A DNA stretch of 64,000 bases from Serinus canaria (taxonomy: Eukaryota; Chordata; Aves; Passeriformes; Fringillidae). The notes beneath the pieces were generated by a model that was not told the DNA's origin, ran no database searches, and saw only the letters and a list, made by a program, of their open reading frames with translations. Made by a program: the position numbers and the translations under genes. Of the stretch, positions 28,700-40,600 are shown piece by piece (the stretch's first letter is position 1; the number at the start of each line of letters is the position of its first letter). Where the stretch lies: contig NC_066315.1 in the NCBI RefSeq assembly GCF_022539315.1, positions 23,411,649 to 23,475,648 on the forward strand, written 5' to 3'.

Positions 28700-31625
28700 A
28701 CAGTAACAAGGATGATGGTTCATCTAGTTGGTGCTGCCAAGGTTAAGCTGACCTGTACCCTGCATCAAATCTGCTCCCACAAAGCAAAAAGGATGGCTCA
28801 TTGTCACAGGAGACTCCCTTCTGAAGGGAGCAGAAGGCTCAAAGAGAAAGACCCACTTCTCAGGGAAGTCTCTTGCTTCTCTGAGGCCTGGGTTAAAGAT
28901 GTGGGGAGAAAGTGTCCTATTCTGGTATGGCACTCAGACTAATATCCAGTATTGATTTTATTTTATTTTTTTCAGGTAGTCAGTGGTGAAGTTGTAAAAA
29001 GAAGTATGAGGGCAGTGAAGAGAAACTTCAGGGCCTTGGTGAAGGAATCAGGAGCACAAGTAGTGTGCTTCTCTATCCTTTCAGTTGCAGGGAATGATGA
29101 TGTTGCCAAGCCTTCTGGCGACAGACAGTGTACACCTATCTCAAAGGGAAAAAAATATCTTTGCACAGGAGTTACAAGGGCTCATTAGAAAAGCTTGAAC
29201 TAGACTTGAAGGGGGAAACTGATAAAACCAGGCTCACTAGAGATAAGCCTGGGGGCAGCACACCCATGTTTGAGGGACGGTGTGCTAGTGATGTCCTTTG
29301 ATCTTCCATTTCAGTGAAGACAGGGGATAAAGATCCATGTGGCAGCAAAGACCAGTGGTTATTCATGTGTTAGAAACCACAGAAGCATCTGAGATTGGTC
29401 ATACAGGAATTAGGAATTCTTCCCCAAAAAAGGTGGAGGTATAATTAGCCTGACTGAAGTGCTTCTGCTCCAGTGCATGCAGCACAGGCAACAAACAGGA
29501 GGAGCTGTAAGCCATTGTGCAGCAGGAAAATTATGGTATAATTGTCATTACAGAAACTGGTCATTGTGTGATGACTCACAACTGGAGGGCTGCAGTGAAT
29601 GGCTGTAAACTCTTCAGAAGGGAGAGGCAAGGAAGGAGAAGCAGTGGAATAGCCCTGTGTTTTAGGGAGTGCTGGGATTCTCTAGAGCTTAATTATGGTG
29701 CCAATACGGTTATTGATGGGTGAGAAGGAGTGGTAAGGCCAGCATGCAGATATCCTGGTTGGGAGTCTCTTACATCTAGCCAGCTTACAAAAGCAAACAA
29801 AACATTCTCTGAGCAACTGTGAGAAGTTTTACCATCACTAGCCCTTGTTCTCCTGGGGAACTTCAAATCTCCAGATGTCTCCTGGAAATACAATGCAGTG
29901 GAAAGGAAACAGTCTAGAGGAAGCAGGTCCCTGAGTGTCTGGAAGAGAACTTCCTGACTCAGTTGACGAGTAAGCCAGCTAGGGAAGGTGTCCTGCTGGA
30001 CTTACTGTTCGCAAACAGAGAAGCATTTGTGGGTGATGCGATGATTGGAGGCTGTCTTGGGCACAGTGATTGTGAAATTACAGTTTTCAATTCTTGAAGA
30101 AGTAAGGAGGGAGTCAGGATTATCTTGGGAGCTGTTAGCTTGGACTTCTGGAGGGCAGACCAGCGTATTGAGGAGACTGGTTGAAAAACTTCTGGGAGGC
30201 ATTCCTAAAAGGGAGAGAAGTCCAGGGAAGATAGACATTTTTGAAGAAAGAAATCCTAGAAGTGCAGAAGCGGGCTGTCGCCATTTGCCTAAAGAAGAGC
30301 TGTTGGGGAAGTAGACCAGCCTGACTGAACAGTGTTCTGGTTTGAGATCAGGAGAAATAGGAGAGTCTATGGCCTCTGACCAGCAGCTCAGGAGGACTAC
30401 GAGGTTATCCAGGGAGAAAATTAGAAGGGCCAATTAGAACTTAATCTGGCTACTGCTGTAAAAGTTGATAAAAAGTGTTTCTATTAATATACCAGTAACA
30501 AAAGGAAGGCCTAAGAGAATCCTTTTCCTTTACTGGATGAGAGGGCAAACAAAGTGACAAAAGATAAGGAAATAGTCTGAGGTACTTAATGCTTTCTTTT
30601 CCTCCGTTTTTAATAGCATGACCGGCTGTTCTCTGGGTACCCAGTGCCCTGAGCTGGAATAAAGAGACAAGGAGCGGAATGAAGGCTCTGTAATCCAAAG
30701 GGAAAGGCTCAGAGATCTTCTATGCCACTGGCACACTCTCAAGTCTATGAGGCTGGGTGGGATCCACTCAAGGCTACTGATGGCACTGGCAGAAGTGCTC
30801 ACTGAACCACTTTCCATCATTTACCGGCAATCCTGGTTAACAGTGGAGATCCCAGGTGACTGCAGGTTAGCAAATCTGACACTCATGTTCAAGAAGGGTT
30901 GGAAGGAACATCTGGGGAGCTACAGGCTTGTAAGCCTGACCTCAGGGCCAAGGAATCTCATGGAGCAGATCATCTTGAGAGCCATTCCATGGCACATACA
31001 GGACAGCCAGGGGATCAGGCCCAGCCAGCATGGGTTTTTGAAAGCCAGGTCCTGCTAGACCAAGCTTATCTTCTAGGACAGAGTAACCTGTTTAGTGGAT
31101 GAGTAAAAGGCTGCAGAAGTTGTCTACCTAGATGTCAGTAAAGCCTTTGACATCATTTCTCACAACATTCTCCTGGAGAACTGTTTCCACTGGCATACTC
31201 TTCTCTGGGCAAGAAAAAAGTGTCTGGATGTCCAGGCTCACAGAGTGATGGTGGATAGAGTTACATCCAGTTGGTGGCTGGTCCCTAGTGTTCCCCAAGG
31301 CTCACAGTTGTGGTCTGTGCTATTGAATGTCTTCACTGATGGGTCTGGAGGATGGGATCCAGTGCACCCTCAGTCAGTTTGCAGACAACACCAAGCTGTG
31401 TGAAACTGTTGATTTGCTGGAGGGTAGGAAGGCTCTGCAGCAGGATCTGGACAAGCTGGATCGATGGCTGAGGCCAGTGGTATGAGGTTCAACAAGGGTG
31501 AGTGCTGGATCCTGCCCTTGGGTCACAACAGCCTGATGAAGCACTATAGGCATGGCATGAGTGGCTGGAAAGCTGCCTGCCAGAAAAGAACCTGGGGCTT
31601 TGGTCAACATGATGTCAGCTAGGGG
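28700..31625 (+). mobile_element. Long CR1 LINE copy with remnants of ORF1 and ORF2
   Basis: The first part (28790-29190) matches CR1 ORF1, the esterase-like protein, with the block-I motif VTGDSLLKG at 28803-28829. A gap of about 50 codons is missing between VAGND and the SKGKKYL segment. From about 29455 the ORF2 endonuclease follows (VITETG, then GCLGHSDC at 30050-30073), and after 30740 the reverse transcriptase (VYLDVSKAFDIISHN near 31122, then the FADN box at 31378-31389). Frames are broken by many stops and indels. The copy lacks the ORF2 C-terminus and the CR1 3' end, so it is cut short on the right. It is dead. Confidence 0.85.
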
Positions 31626-33868
31626 TAGCCTGTGATATAACTTAGTGGAAAAGTAGTAAAAATGATTGTGTCTAATTGTGAAAATTCTTACACAGTTAAA
31701 TTTTGGTGGTAATTATCTTAATTAAAATAATTACTTTTGTAAAATGTCCTATAGGGATGTTAGTAATCTCTCACTTCCCCCTTCCCATCCCTACCTTTCT
31801 TGAGTAAAGATGTAGTTCTGGAGGTCTCAAAGCTCTTTTGGGGGAAATACACTTAATGTATAATGCTAATTATATATGTTTTAATGGCATATTTCTTGAC
31901 TGGTTTATATAGTCTCTGATCAATTGTGATTAAATGGACATAAGTTGGAAACTGATTCTCTGCCACAAGTACTTCACCTCATAATCACTTTTCTTGGAAT
32001 TTAGCATAGAGAAAATAATTAGATTTTTCTAGTTTATAATTCTGCTTTTTAAACAAGCCCTTCTTGTTCTTATAGCAAGTACTATAAGAGATAGTAGGAA
32101 CATTGTGTCCTGTTTGTATCCTGGTTTTGACCTTGGTTGCAAATAACTACAAATGAAATAACTTGGAGGAGAAAATTCTGTTTGATGTATTTATTAGTTT
32201 TAGTCCACTTCAGATTTCTGCTTCAGGGACATTCCATAGATGTTAGTTTTATTTCAAATGGATTTCTGCCCTTTTATTTCAAATGGATTTCTAAGAGGAA
32301 TTTTTGATGACAAAGTTATAAATGGTATATTTGGTACAAATGTTGTGGTACAAAAATGTTGTGTAGAAACTCAAAACTGACTGTATTAAAAAAACCAATA
32401 GTATATTTTTTAGGATGCTCAGATGAAACACTGATGATGATAATTGAAATATTATGAACGAGCCTTTAGAGAAATAGCTGGAAAACTATGAGAAAATGTT
32501 ATGATACATACTTGTCAATGTTTTTGCAACTAAAATACATCAAATCCTGGTACTATGCAAATTTATTGTGGACTTAAGAATAGGAACTGTAGGACAATTA
32601 TAGTTTATTAATGAACTCTTCTCTCTACGAAGAGTTTGACTGTTACTGTACTGCTGTGATATGCAGTTGTATGTTTTTCTTTGTACTTCTGTTAGTTACT
32701 ATGTGTGTAAGATGTGCAAGGCTGGCTGCACACATCAGGACTAATATTTGACAGTATCAACCTGTAAATGCTGTTGCAATGGAATTTTCCCCATAAGTAT
32801 TTTTTTTTCATTAAAGAAAAAAATATTATTTCTTATTTCTTGCCTCTGTAAATTACTTGCAGAATTGTAATTTTTTAGCATTTTTTTTTTTTTAAATCCA
32901 GGTGGCTCTGTTGTGTTCTAGATCTCTAAGCAGCTGAGGGACAAGGGAATGTGTTGATCTCTGTTTTTCTCTTCTATGTTGAAAGACTACAGACAGACAT
33001 GTAGAAATGTTCTGGCAGAGTACAGCCCAGAAAATATGTTGTTAATTTCTTGAATGAAAAATGGTGAATTTCATCAATGTTGTGAAGAAGCTGCAGAAAT
33101 ATGTACCTACTAAACTATAAAGATCAAAGTTCCGGCTGCACTAATAATGCAGGTTATACATTTTAAAATTCCAAGAACTTCACAGACTGATGGAGTTATC
33201 TATATATCTATAGGTTGGGGATTTTGATATTTTAAAGCTCAAATCTTGAGACCCAGCTGTATAGCTGACATCATGATAGTGAAACACAATTCTTCAGCAA
33301 TGATCTGGCACATTTATTCTGTAGAAATAGATCTACTGCAAAATTGTACTAGCAAATCTAGGTCTTTGAAGCATTGTGAGTTAAATATTCAAAGACAAAG
33401 CATTTGTTCTTTCTGAAAGAATTCCTGTTACTTGCATTCTCTGAAAGTTTGTGTATGGAAGGACACAGCCTGCAGTACTGAGACATTCCTAATAGCTCTG
33501 TAGCTTATTGCAGTATAAATATACAACGGCTGTTAATTTAGGCCCTTTTCCCAGACTTCTTGAGAGTCACTGACACAGATACTTTGTGTATTTAGTTCTC
33601 CATATTTAGAAGGATATGTTGGAGAGAAATCTTTCATTGGAGCTATTTCAGTGAGTCACCAAGTGCAAACTGCCCATTAAAAAAATACTGAAGAGGTTTG
33701 ATTTGGTGACTTGTGTGTTGAAGTACAAGTTCTTTGTAACATCCCATTTACCAACCTGTTAATTAGTTAAAATTAAACTGCATTGAAGTCCTTTATCCTT
33801 TTCAGGACATGGTAATTAGTATTCAGTAAAATTAAGTAGTGCAGCTTTGCATTTATAATATTAATTAA
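31626..33868 (+). other. ANKIB1: ANKIB1 intron 1 stretch without genes
   Basis: AT-rich intron with a 25-bp direct repeat (32247-32292). Nothing else recognised. Confidence 0.55.
32247..32292. repeat. 25-bp period direct repeat
   Basis: TTTTATTTCAAATGGATTTC begins at 32247 and again at 32272. Confidence 0.9.
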
Positions 33869-34695
33869 CTACCTGGATGAGGTGATGGAGTGCAGTGTCA
33901 GCAAGCTTGTTGATGACACCGTGGTTGTGTGGGCTGGAGGGCAGGGCTGCTCCTCTTAGAGACCTTGACAGGCTGGAGAAATGGGCTGACAAGACCCTTG
34001 TGGTTGGTGTTCAGCAGAATCTGAACACAGGAACAGAATAGCTCTACACAGTAGTACAGGCTGGGAACTGATGGCTGGAGAGCAGCATCCCAGCAAATGA
34101 CGTCGCTTTGCTGGTGGACACTGGGTTGAATGTGAGTCAGCCAGGTACCTTTGAGCAAGAATGAAGCCAATCACTGAGAGAAGTGAGTATTTCTGTCAGC
34201 TTGGCATTTGTGTGATGGCATCAAAAATAGTGTCTAGTTTTGTGCTTCTTGGTGCAGGAGAGGAGCTGACGTTCTGAAGCAGGCCTAGAGGAAGACTGCC
34301 AGGATAATTAGGGTAGAAAAGCACATAATGCAAAAAGAAAAGCTGGAAGAGCTGAGTGTCCTCTGTTCAAAGGAGACTAGGGCAGTGGATCTTGTTTTCA
34401 GTTAATGTGAGGGTACAGAGAAGACAGAACTAGACTCTTCTTGGAGGAGCTGGGTGACAGGGCTAGAGACAACAGAAAAAGTTGAAGCAAAGGATGTTTC
34501 AATTAGACATTAAGAAAAAATTTCATTATTAAGGTGGTCAGATGTTGGGATAAGTAGTCTGAAGAGACTGTGGGATCTCCACACTTGGAGATACTCTGAA
34601 CTTCAGTGAGAATGGCACTGAGGAGCCTTTGAAGCTCTGAAGATTGCCTTAAGTAAAGGATAGAAGCTGTTGACCTCCAGAGGTTCCTTGTAGTG
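33869..34695 (+). mobile_element. CR1 LINE fragment, older copy
   Basis: Plus-strand similarity begins in the reverse-transcriptase region (VDDTVV-like box at 33911-33930, then ERLEKWADKT-like words). It runs through the ORF2 C-terminus to a 3' UTR reading aggtggtcagatgttggg and tgacctccagaggttcc. It is heavily diverged and its frame is destroyed. The last 10-30 bp, including any terminal octamer repeat, are not recognisable. Confidence 0.75.
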
Positions 34696-37600
34696 TAAAT
34701 TCGTGCTTGCTCCATATCTCATGATATGGTTGCACAACTGTTTTCTCCCTCCTCTGCATACAACTGGGTCTGACCCAGATGATGTGTTTGGCCCAGAGAG
34801 CTGTGGAGTTCTGTAGAAGAGAACAGTATTGTCATCTTAAATAAACTGTACTATTTGGCTCAAACCCTGATTTTTAACCTGACTTCTGTGTAGTCAAAGA
34901 TTTTAAGTGATCAGTTTAATGCTTTGAATTTTCACGAGTCTGTCATGAAATAGACTAATCCTTAATGAGATTTTTTTCCAAAGTGTTGGATGTAAGGCAT
35001 TTTTTTCTGTAATATTCTATTTCATTTTTTTCTATTAGTAGAAGTAGAGCAATTACTGGTGCATTCTTTCAGGCAATGAAATAAATTAATAATTGGAATT
35101 GGAATACTGGCTTATTCTGGGTTTTATTTGTTTGTTGAGGTTGGGTATTTTTCGTGTGGTTGGTTTGTTTGGGTTTTTTTTTCCCCCCAAAACTCATGAA
35201 TTCAGACTTTCTCAATAAGGAAGCTGCTTTAAGTTTATAATTACTCGCTCAATAGAGAAAGTTTATTATTACTTACATAGAAAGTTAAATTCGCTTGTCT
35301 GGAATAGGAGTTAGACAGGCAGCATGTTCTAGCATAAAATACTTTATTGTAATCTTTAATTTAAAAGGGATAATTTGGATGGTTATTCTTTGTTACTCTG
35401 GATTTATTTGCAATGTAAAGTGTGCAAACCTTAATGAAACAGTCACATTATTTTACTATAAATATGATGTAAGTTGTCTCTTGATTTGTCTTTGTTTCAT
35501 AGTAATGCCTTTTAAGTTCATTCAGAAACCCTGGGGGTTTTTTGCTGCATGTATATATGTATTGCTTTATGTATATATGAGTAAGAAATCAATACAGAGA
35601 ACCAGAGTTTTGAAATAAGTCCTTAAGAAGATGATTGGTTCTTTTTTATACCCCCCCCTTCTTTTAGCTATGTGTATAATTTTCTACTATATAAATAGAT
35701 GATGAAGACAATGAGTCAAATTTCTCTTTTAATTAGTCACAAGTCTGAAAAATATACTGAATTAATTTCAGTTTTGTTAGGTTGTGGTATTAGGGTAGCT
35801 GTGAAGAGTTAGTGATAATTATGTCCTTCATTATTTTGGAAATATACAAATGTTCTCAATTTTAGAATCTACTCATGAGTGCAAGGGAAGAAATCCTACA
35901 ACCCAAATTAATGTATTTTTTGGGAATAACTTCTGTATGAATAATATAATTTCTAGGAAAACCAAACAGTATTTTCTGTGAATCTTCAGCATGTTTTAGC
36001 TTCTTCAAAAGAATGATGACATTCAGATCAAAGCACACTGGGTTGGTGCTAAATGGAGGTGTTCAAAAAAATTTTTTGAAGCATAAAACCTCAGTATGAA
36101 CTTTGAACAGAAAAATATTCTTGGAACAGTCTACCCATGGCTTACTGTGAAACTAAATCCTTTCACATTCCTAAAAGCCAGACAGTCCACCCTAATCATG
36201 CCTTGTTTTAGTTATTGTATACTTTATTTTCCCCAGTACTGCCTGAGCCTGCTTACTGTAACTGTGATATGATTCCTGTTCTCTTTCTAAACTGCCCACC
36301 TCGCTGCTGTATCCAAACAGCTGAGGGCACACAATGTTCTGATGCAATAATCATATGTTGTGGCCCCAGTTCCCTACAGTTGAGGGATAACAAATCATTT
36401 TTATTTAAATCTGCTACATTCTATGAAATGAAAGTGGCTTTTAAATCTATCCACACAGAGTTGAAGATATGAGAGCAGTATTCTGTTTTCAAAATTGATT
36501 CAATGAGATATGAGGCTGCAAATGCAAAGCTTTGGGCTTTTTAAGATACAGTTTGCCATTCTGATTTATTAGGGAATAAGATTTCCATGGCACTCAGACA
36601 CTTGATTACATCCTGAAAAAATGAGCAAGCTTTTTTGCATAGGTGGAGTATATGCCTTTTAGAGTAGTGGTTCCATCGTTCCCATTTCCTGGAACATTCC
36701 AGCCTCATGCCTTTCTGTTGCAACACAATAGGTTTTCATGTAAACCACTCAAACCTTTGAAAAGGGAGTCTCCTTTATTTATTTCCTTTCTTTATAGAGG
36801 TATATTTTGATTACTGTATATTGTTAGTCATGGCTGGTTTTTAAGTTGTTATATGTTTGCTTCAGAGATACTTCTTACTTTACTTTATAACAAAAGGTCT
36901 TCAATTTCTCTCATTTCTTGTCTATTGCTTTTTTCACCTTCTGTATTTTCTAGAGAGTAGTTTAGTGCAATTGGAACATCCTTCTTGCTGTGCAGGATGC
37001 TGTATGAGTACATAGAGTGATACCAGAGTAAATTTTTAAAGCTGTTTGTGCCTGTTGAAATTTTCAGAAGACCTTAAAACTTAAATCTTCTAATGAATAT
37101 TTCAAGCCTACTGATAAAGTATTGTTTCTTCATGTCTAGCAGCAATTGAAAAATCAGCTCCAGGGATTGTTCCCCCAGCAAGTTTTAAATATATTATGAA
37201 ATATGGTGCAACAGGATTAGCATTATAGGGGGAAAGAAGACATTGTTCTTAAACATCTCTCTTTCCCAAAGTGCAGGTGGAGAGGGACTAAATTAGATAT
37301 ATTTCTCATCTCTCTGCCTTTCAAGACTGTATTTGTTCAAAAAGCTTTGTGCCAGTTTAGTAGACTTTGTTCTCACTGGAGTCCTGCTGGTCTCCTGCAG
37401 CTACACTAAACCTTTTTCACCAATACCTGCTTTTTGACTGTCAGGGCTTGAATTTTTCCCTTTAGTAAATGCAAGCTCACCTTTGTCCTTTCACTGCCTA
37501 TTTGAGAGGGATTTTAGTTGTCTTTCCACACAGGTCTTGCTTGCCCAGTGTCAGACACCTGAACAGCATCAGCTGCTGCTATTAACAGTTGTGAGGTTTT

Positions 37601-40600
37601 GCTTTGTGAAATTAAAACTGTACTCAGACAGGGGTACCTGTTTTGCTGACATTTTTGTAAAGGGCTGAGGTGAAGTGGCTATATCAGTTATTCGTTGTGA
37701 GTTTCTATCCTGATATAATTTGATATTCTTTTGTACACTGCCCATCATGGGTTATTGCAGGCTTAGGTGCAGTTTGCAGCAGCCAGTGCTGCCCTTGGTA
37801 CTGTGATGCATGCACACTCTCCCACCATCTCTATGCATGCCCACTCCACCCAACAACATCTTCTAGTTCATGCTCCATCCACTATCCCTTTCTGAGTGTA
37901 TGGCTGCTGTCAGAGTAACAGCTGATAAAATAATGCTGGACTACAAAAGAAATTTCATGAAAACTGTTTTGACTTTAGCTAATGCAGTGGTACAGCCTTG
38001 CCTCTAGCAACCAACTGTGGGCTCAGCAGTTTGCACATTGGTGATGATTCCACCTCTGTCTGCACTTCAGTATGAATAAACACTGTTCTGAAAGTATTTC
38101 CACTCCATACAGTATGCAGGCTACAAACAGTCCTACCTCCCTATCACTGCTGCCATGCTCTGGCTGTTTGGACCATCAGCATCCAGGAAAAAAAACCCAG
38201 AAGAGGGAATTAATCTGAGTTAGATCCATTCTGCTCCTCTGTACAGTCACTAAAATAAACCTACAAGGGAAATTGTGGAAATATGGATGAACAGAGGGAG
38301 TGGATCAGAAACAAAAAGGGCAGTATCAGCTCTGATATCAATTAAAACCACTTAAGAAACTAGTGTAAGTTTCTCAAGCAACATTTGTGTCATAAAGATA
38401 CTGGAGGCAGATTTCCAGCTTGCTAAGTGCATGCTTCATAGTAACTATAAAAATTACTTCATAAATTCTGAAGCTTTCAGGGAAGTCTGATAGAGTTTTC
38501 ACACTGGTCTGGGCAGGGAAGTGGGCCCTGGGGAGGAGAACAACCCTAGAAAAGAAGTAGTAGAGAGGAAAAAGAAATGCACTTTTTTGTGGCTTTTTTC
38601 TGGTGGAGAGTGGAGGCTGGGAATGTTCTCTTGTGGTGCCTTTTACTTTACAAGCAGAAAGAACTACTCTTAAATAAGTGCCTGCATGTTACATTAGCAC
38701 TGGAGCAGGTTTTTCACAGGGCAGTCACCAAGGGATTCCTGAGCATCACAGCTCTTCAAGCTGCTGAGACTAATACAGCTGGTTCCCCCAGCTTTCCTCT
38801 CGTCTGCCACTGCTTGTCTTTGCTCGTGCAAATCTCTGCAACTGGCAGTGGGATTTTTCTTTTAACAAACTGTATTCTTGGACCTTATCCCAGTGGATTT
38901 CTGTCTCATTTTCAGACAGCCAAATATAAGTTTGCTAGTACCTAGTAAATGCTGGATTGATCATTGAAATTTTCCTAGGCATAGGTCAGGCTGCATAAGA
39001 GTCAGAACTGCTTCATGGTAGAGGAGGCTCAATGGGCTTGTCAAGCTGAAAAAGAGACGTGGTGACTTAACAGACAGCAGTAAACTCGCTCTTCTACATC
39101 AGCAGGCTGGATTCCATAGTCTCAGGTGGCCATGCACCATCTTGGGCTGGGTATCTGCTGTCAGTGCTTAGCAGACAGGTGTGGTAGACTTTAAAGTCTT
39201 CCCTTCCATGAGGAGGCATGCCTAGCTGTGGAGGCAGCAAGAAGGGAACGCATGTCCCAGTCCCAGCAGCACCACCACAGCAGGGAAAGCCCATGTGCAG
39301 ATGTCCTCTGTGACTTTGTGAGCGGCATTCGGAAATAGCACTGGCTGAGAACCTCCTGTGCAGTGTCACTGACACCTCCCGCGTCAGGAGGGTGACCTGG
39401 ATCTTTCTGTTCTGCAGGACCTCCCTGTCTAATGTAGCAGGAAATAAGGAACACAGAGGTCCTAAAAGTCACCTTACCTAACCAGAAGTACCGGCTCCAC
39501 AGGTGAGGTAGCTGTGCTTCAGCACTCTGTCATTCTTTCCTTATGACTCCAGGAACTCTATGAAGTAGATGTGGATGGAACAGAGGCAGTCATGAACATA
39601 AACTGTGTGAACTCCCCATTATGTATTTTGATAGTAGCTGGTGGCGTGAGCAAGCAATATTAGAAACAAAGGGAATGTAAGTCTAGTAAATGCTGCTTTT
39701 CAGAATGCTTGCTTGCCAGCCCTGTAACCATCTGTAAAAAAAAGATAAGGCAGCATTTTCCATGAAAAACCCCAAACAACAGAAACATCCTACCAAAATC
39801 TGGGCAATACACAAGGGTCAATGTATGGGCAAGGCATCAGAGAACCTTGGGTACTGGATACCAAGCCAAAGCCTTTTGCTTAGGAGGGAAGCATTACCCA
39901 TGTGACCATTAGCAATCTGAGATTGAGATTGAACGGGTTTGAATCTGGTACCTCAGGCGATCTGGTTCCGATGACAGTCCAGCATAACCATCAATTACAA
40001 TCTTTTTATAATGACTCCCTTTTTTAGGCTCCAGTGTTCTGGTTCAAAGAATAAAAAGTAAAATATTTTCTGACTGTATAAATGGTGTTGAATGCTTAAA
40101 TCTGTTTCTGAATAGAGAGATTTTCTTCATATTGGAAAAACTGATGAAATTTTTCAGGTATGCTTCAGCTATGCAAGGTGAGATGTCTCCTTGTTCTTCC
40201 CCAAGAAACATGAAGAGCAGTAAAGAGAGTGACAAGCTTTACAGACTACAGAAGAACATGGGAACAAGAAAATTGGTGGAAGAGAGGCAATTTTGGGGGG
40301 AAGATTCCTTTTATTTGTTGTTGCAGTGAAGTAGAGAGGAGTAAAAAGAAGCAAGGTCTGCATATGAGATACTTGGAACATTACCAGAGTAAGAGAAAAG
40401 ACTCATAAGACTGACTATGCTTTCCTCTCTCCTTCATAGCATCTAGCTGTAGTCTTTCCTGGATAATTAATTCAGCATTTCTCAGAGAAAGAGGTCTTTC
40501 ATAAGAAAAGAGGGAGGAAAGTCTAAAATAATTCAACGTTCTTAAATGACAGAATATCACTATTCCATCTCAATGTAAAAAAATATTTTGGATGCACTTT

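Noticed and set aside
30747..31058. Possible independent gene (103-codon frame)
   Set aside because: It is a segment of the CR1 reverse transcriptase and is listed as part of that element.
38577..38945. Plus-strand 122-codon frame
   Set aside because: Intronic, with no conserved motif. It does not resemble ANKIB1 and has no matching splice sites.
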